Part shown: positions 5,601-7,737 of the stretch, in pieces
Layout: every line of letters begins with the position of its first letter
Numbering within the stretch: position 1 is the stretch's first letter
Assembly: GCA_020353135.1 (NCBI GenBank)
Contig: CP070688.1
Location: forward strand, 2,066,471 to 2,074,207
DNA: 7,737 nucleotides
Direction: 5' to 3'
From: Chloroflexota bacterium
GTDB taxonomy: Bacteria; Chloroflexota; Anaerolineae; Promineifilales; Promineifilaceae
Position numbers and translations under genes: made by a program
Notes under the pieces: model-generated
Seen by the model: only the letters and a program-made list of their open reading frames with translations
Databases searched by the model: none
Told to the model about the DNA's origin: nothing

Positions 5601-7289
5601 TTGCCATACAATAACTGGATGCGCCGTTACGCGCTGCTGTTGCTGCTGGTTATCGTGATTGGCGCGGGCGTACTGGGTGTCATTGTCTGGTCACCTGGTC
5701 CGGCGGCAGCGGCCGAGCCAACCGGGGCCATGAAGCTGATCGCGCCAGCGATGGCGGCGCCAGGTATGCCAGCGCTGGAGATGGCTTTGCCCGGGGCGGC
5801 CGCGCCCTTGCACCAGCAAGCGGACGACACTGCTTGCCGGCTCTGTCATGGCGATAGTACCAGGGAGATCGAATTCCCCTCGGGGGAGACTTTGCCGGTG
5901 GCTGTCGATCTGGAAGCGCTGTCGGTTTCGGCCCATGGCGATCATCCAGGCGCCGAACTGGCCTGCACCGACTGCCATGCTCCGGCCGACTATCAGTTTC
6001 CCCATGAGGCCGTCGAGGCGGCCGACTTGCGGAGCTTTGAGATTGCCCGCTCCGAAGCCTGCGAACGCTGCCATGTGCAGCCGCACCTCACCGGTCATCC
6101 CGGACCCGAGTCTGACGATCCGGTGGTCTGCACGGACTGTCACGGCGCCCATGATGTGTTAACAGTGGAGCAGCTGCAGTCGGGCGAAGGATCGGCGGCT
6201 TGTGTTGACTGCCACGCAGAGCGAGGCGTCGACCTGGTCGATCCTTTCATCGCCACTCAGGTCATCCGCGACGGCCTGTTCACAAGCAAAGTCGATCAGA
6301 ATTACTGCTTGGCTTGCCATAGCCAGCCGGGTCTCACGATGACCTTTGAAAATGGCGACGTTCTGTCGGTGACCATCGATCGGGATGCCTTCCATGATTC
6401 GGTCCACGGAACGGACAACCCGTGGCAAGCGCTGGATTGTGTCGACTGCCATGATCGTTATACCTATCCACATGAGCCGGTCACGGCAACCAGTGAGCGG
6501 GAGTATAACCTGCAAAGCTACACCAAGTGCGCCGAGTGCCACGAGAAGCATTACGAACGTTCACTGGATAGCGTTCATGGGGCAGCATTAGAGGGTGGCA
6601 ACGAAGAAGCGGCCGTCTGCACCGATTGCCACGGCGCCCACGATACGCCGACACCCGGCGAACCACGGGAACGCATCTCGCAAACTTGCCGCCAATGCCA
6701 CAGTGTAATCTACGATACCTATGCCGACAGCGTGCATGGCGAGGCTTTGCTGGCCGACAGCAACGAGGATGTGGCCACCTGCATTGACTGCCATGGCGTA
6801 CATGATATCAACAGCCCGACCACGGCGCTGGCCCGATCGCGTTCGCCAGAGCTTTGCGCCGGCTGCCACGCCGATGAAGAATTGATGGCCAAGTACGATA
6901 TCTCGACCGATGTATTCGAGACCTACGTGGCCGATTTTCATGGCAGCACCGCCACGCTGTTCGAGCATGAAGATCCCAATATCGAGATCAATACCGCCGT
7001 CTGCTACGATTGCCACGGCGTGCATGATATCCGGCCGGTGGACGATCCAGAAAACGGCATCAAGGTGAATCTGCTGGAGACCTGTCGCCAATGCCATCCA
7101 GACGCGACGGCGAACTTCTCGGATGCCTGGACGAGCCACTATCAGCCCTCACTGGAACACAATCCGCTGGTTTACCTGGTGGATACCTTTTATGCCATCG
7201 TCATTCCGGTGACAGTCGGCGGCCTGGGTTTCCTGGTAGCGACAGATATCTTCCGCCGGGTCAGGCTGCGCTGGAAGCGGCGGAAGTAG
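5601..7289 (+). CDS. 14-heme c-type cytochrome with a membrane helix at each end
   Basis: Numbered from the TTG at 5601, the protein has 562 residues. A hydrophobic helix (about 10-30) after RR is followed by an Ala/Met/Pro-rich linker (about 33-70). A PAAAAE stretch there could be a signal-peptidase site, so the N-terminal helix may be cleaved. Fourteen CXXCH sites follow at Cys79, 122, 154, 177, 201, 236, 280, 310, 340, 363, 394, 419, 468 and 495. The CxDCHGxHD motif appears four times (177, 340, 394, 468). Likely distal-His motifs SAHG, DSVHG (three times) and ADFHG precede heme pairs. A second helix (about 522-547) ends in the basic tail RRVRLRWKRRK, placing the tail inside and the hemes outside. 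Residues 79-205 and 236-367 are a duplicated pentaheme module. With the b-type cytochrome 11 bases downstream, the likely role is to take electrons from a membrane quinol oxidase and pass them outward, as CbcA does with CbcB in Geobacter. The family resemblance is to paired-CXXCH cytochromes; no catalytic motif is seen. Confidence 0.94.
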   Translation: MPYNNWMRRYALLLLLVIVIGAGVLGVIVWSPGPAAAAEPTGAMKLIAPAMAAPGMPALEMALPGAAAPLHQQADDTACRLCHGDSTREIEFPSGETLPVAVDLEALSVSAHGDHPGAELACTDCHAPADYQFPHEAVEAADLRSFEIARSEACERCHVQPHLTGHPGPESDDPVVCTDCHGAHDVLTVEQLQSGEGSAACVDCHAERGVDLVDPFIATQVIRDGLFTSKVDQNYCLACHSQPGLTMTFENGDVLSVTIDRDAFHDSVHGTDNPWQALDCVDCHDRYTYPHEPVTATSEREYNLQSYTKCAECHEKHYERSLDSVHGAALEGGNEEAAVCTDCHGAHDTPTPGEPRERISQTCRQCHSVIYDTYADSVHGEALLADSNEDVATCIDCHGVHDINSPTTALARSRSPELCAGCHADEELMAKYDISTDVFETYVADFHGSTATLFEHEDPNIEINTAVCYDCHGVHDIRPVDDPENGIKVNLLETCRQCHPDATANFSDAWTSHYQPSLEHNPLVYLVDTFYAIVIPVTVGGLGFLVATDIFRRVRLRWKRRK

Positions 7290-7300
7290 GGAGAGGGCTA

Positions 7301-7737
7301 GTGAGTGACTCAGTGAGTAAGGAAGAACAATATCCCCGGTTTCGAACCGGCGCCCGCATCGAGCACATTATTCTGCTGGTCAGTTTCACCATCCTGACTG
7401 TAACCGGATTACCCCAGAAATACGCCGAAACGGGGATCGGCCAGGGCATGATCGATCTCATGGGCGGCATCGAAACGGTGCGCTTGATCCATCGCTACTC
7501 AGCCTTCATCCTGATCGCGGGATCGGCCTACCATCTGTTGACCGGCGCCTATCGATTTTTCGTCAAACACGAGCGAATGAGAATACTGCCGGACAAAAAG
7601 GATGTGATTGACGCCAAGGACACCGTCACCTACAACCTCGGCTTCAAGGAAGAGCATCCCAAAATGCGCAAATTCAACTTCGGCGAGAAGTTCGAATATT
7701 GGGCCGTGGTCTGGGGGACCGGAGTGATGATCATCAC
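7301..7737 (+). CDS. Di-heme b-type cytochrome subunit, N-terminal part (cut by right edge)
   Basis: The first 145 codons are present. The sequence fits the cytochrome b561 / formate dehydrogenase gamma / Ni-hydrogenase b-subunit family, which carries two b hemes in the membrane and oxidises or reduces quinone. Helix 1 contains RIEHIILLVSFTILTVTGLP with His22. Helix 2 contains LIHRYSAFILIAGSAYHLL with His64 and His78. After a cytoplasmic-type loop comes the family-like KMRKFNFGEKFEYWAVVWG leading into helix 3. Three of the usual four heme-ligand histidines are visible and the fourth should lie beyond 7737. The start is GTG at 7301, with GAGG (7293-7296) four bases upstream and GGAG slightly further; the next in-frame GTG at 7313 lacks an SD. 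The gene follows the 14-heme gene by 11 bases, which implies co-translation and a shared complex. The membrane-embedded quinone-reactive role is family knowledge, and pairing with the multiheme protein is inferred from the operon. Confidence 0.9.
   Translation, partial: MSDSVSKEEQYPRFRTGARIEHIILLVSFTILTVTGLPQKYAETGIGQGMIDLMGGIETVRLIHRYSAFILIAGSAYHLLTGAYRFFVKHERMRILPDKKDVIDAKDTVTYNLGFKEEHPKMRKFNFGEKFEYWAVVWGTGVMII

Noticed and set aside
6588..7139. 183-codon minus-strand open frame opposite the 14-heme gene
   Set aside because: It overlaps the certain multiheme coding region; its composition mirrors the repeated heme codons on the other strand and no SD is visible.

Overview
The window reads as bacterial chromosome, GC-rich by eye and dense in CGGCC-type words. 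It combines housekeeping genes with a respiratory operon rich in multiheme cytochromes. The multiheme style (octaheme lipoprotein, 14-heme membrane-anchored cytochrome, separate b-type cytochrome), the frequent TTG/GTG starts behind strong Shine-Dalgarno (SD) sequences and the general protein flavour suggest a member of Chloroflexota (Anaerolineae-like). That assignment is inference; no rRNA or other phylogenetic marker that I can place precisely is present beyond partial GyrA.

Layout. On the minus strand, reading right to left: a five-helix membrane protein of unknown function (3502 to 2705) with its own promoter candidate and a strong intrinsic terminator (2672-2636); a DinB-superfamily four-helix protein (2501-2007); a YgfZ-type folate-binding Fe-S protein (1948-980); and the 5' part of gyrA (725 to the left edge). 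GyrA has its own TATAAT box and a terminator-like hairpin in its leader. A 538-base divergent intergenic region (3503-4040) holds promoters for both directions, a 55-bp dyad element, a perfect 14-bp palindrome and a structured leader.

On the plus strand a tight operon starts at 4041. It encodes an octaheme lipoprotein whose lipidated N-terminus is followed by 11 collagen-type G-X-Y triplets; a 14-heme cytochrome with a membrane helix at each end, whose heme domain contains a tandemly duplicated pentaheme module; and the first 145 codons of a di-heme b-type cytochrome (formate dehydrogenase gamma / Ni-hydrogenase cytochrome b type), cut by the right edge.

How they fit together (inference): the b-type cytochrome would take electrons from the quinone pool and pass them to the 14-heme wire, which is anchored with its heme domain outside the membrane. 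The octaheme lipoprotein, held away from the membrane by a collagen-like stalk, would carry electrons to the cell surface or an external acceptor. The b-cytochrome plus multiheme pair is analogous to Geobacter CbcBA. The collagen-stalked octaheme lipoprotein is the most unusual part of the window. The minus-strand genes look unrelated to this pathway, except possibly the divergently transcribed membrane protein.
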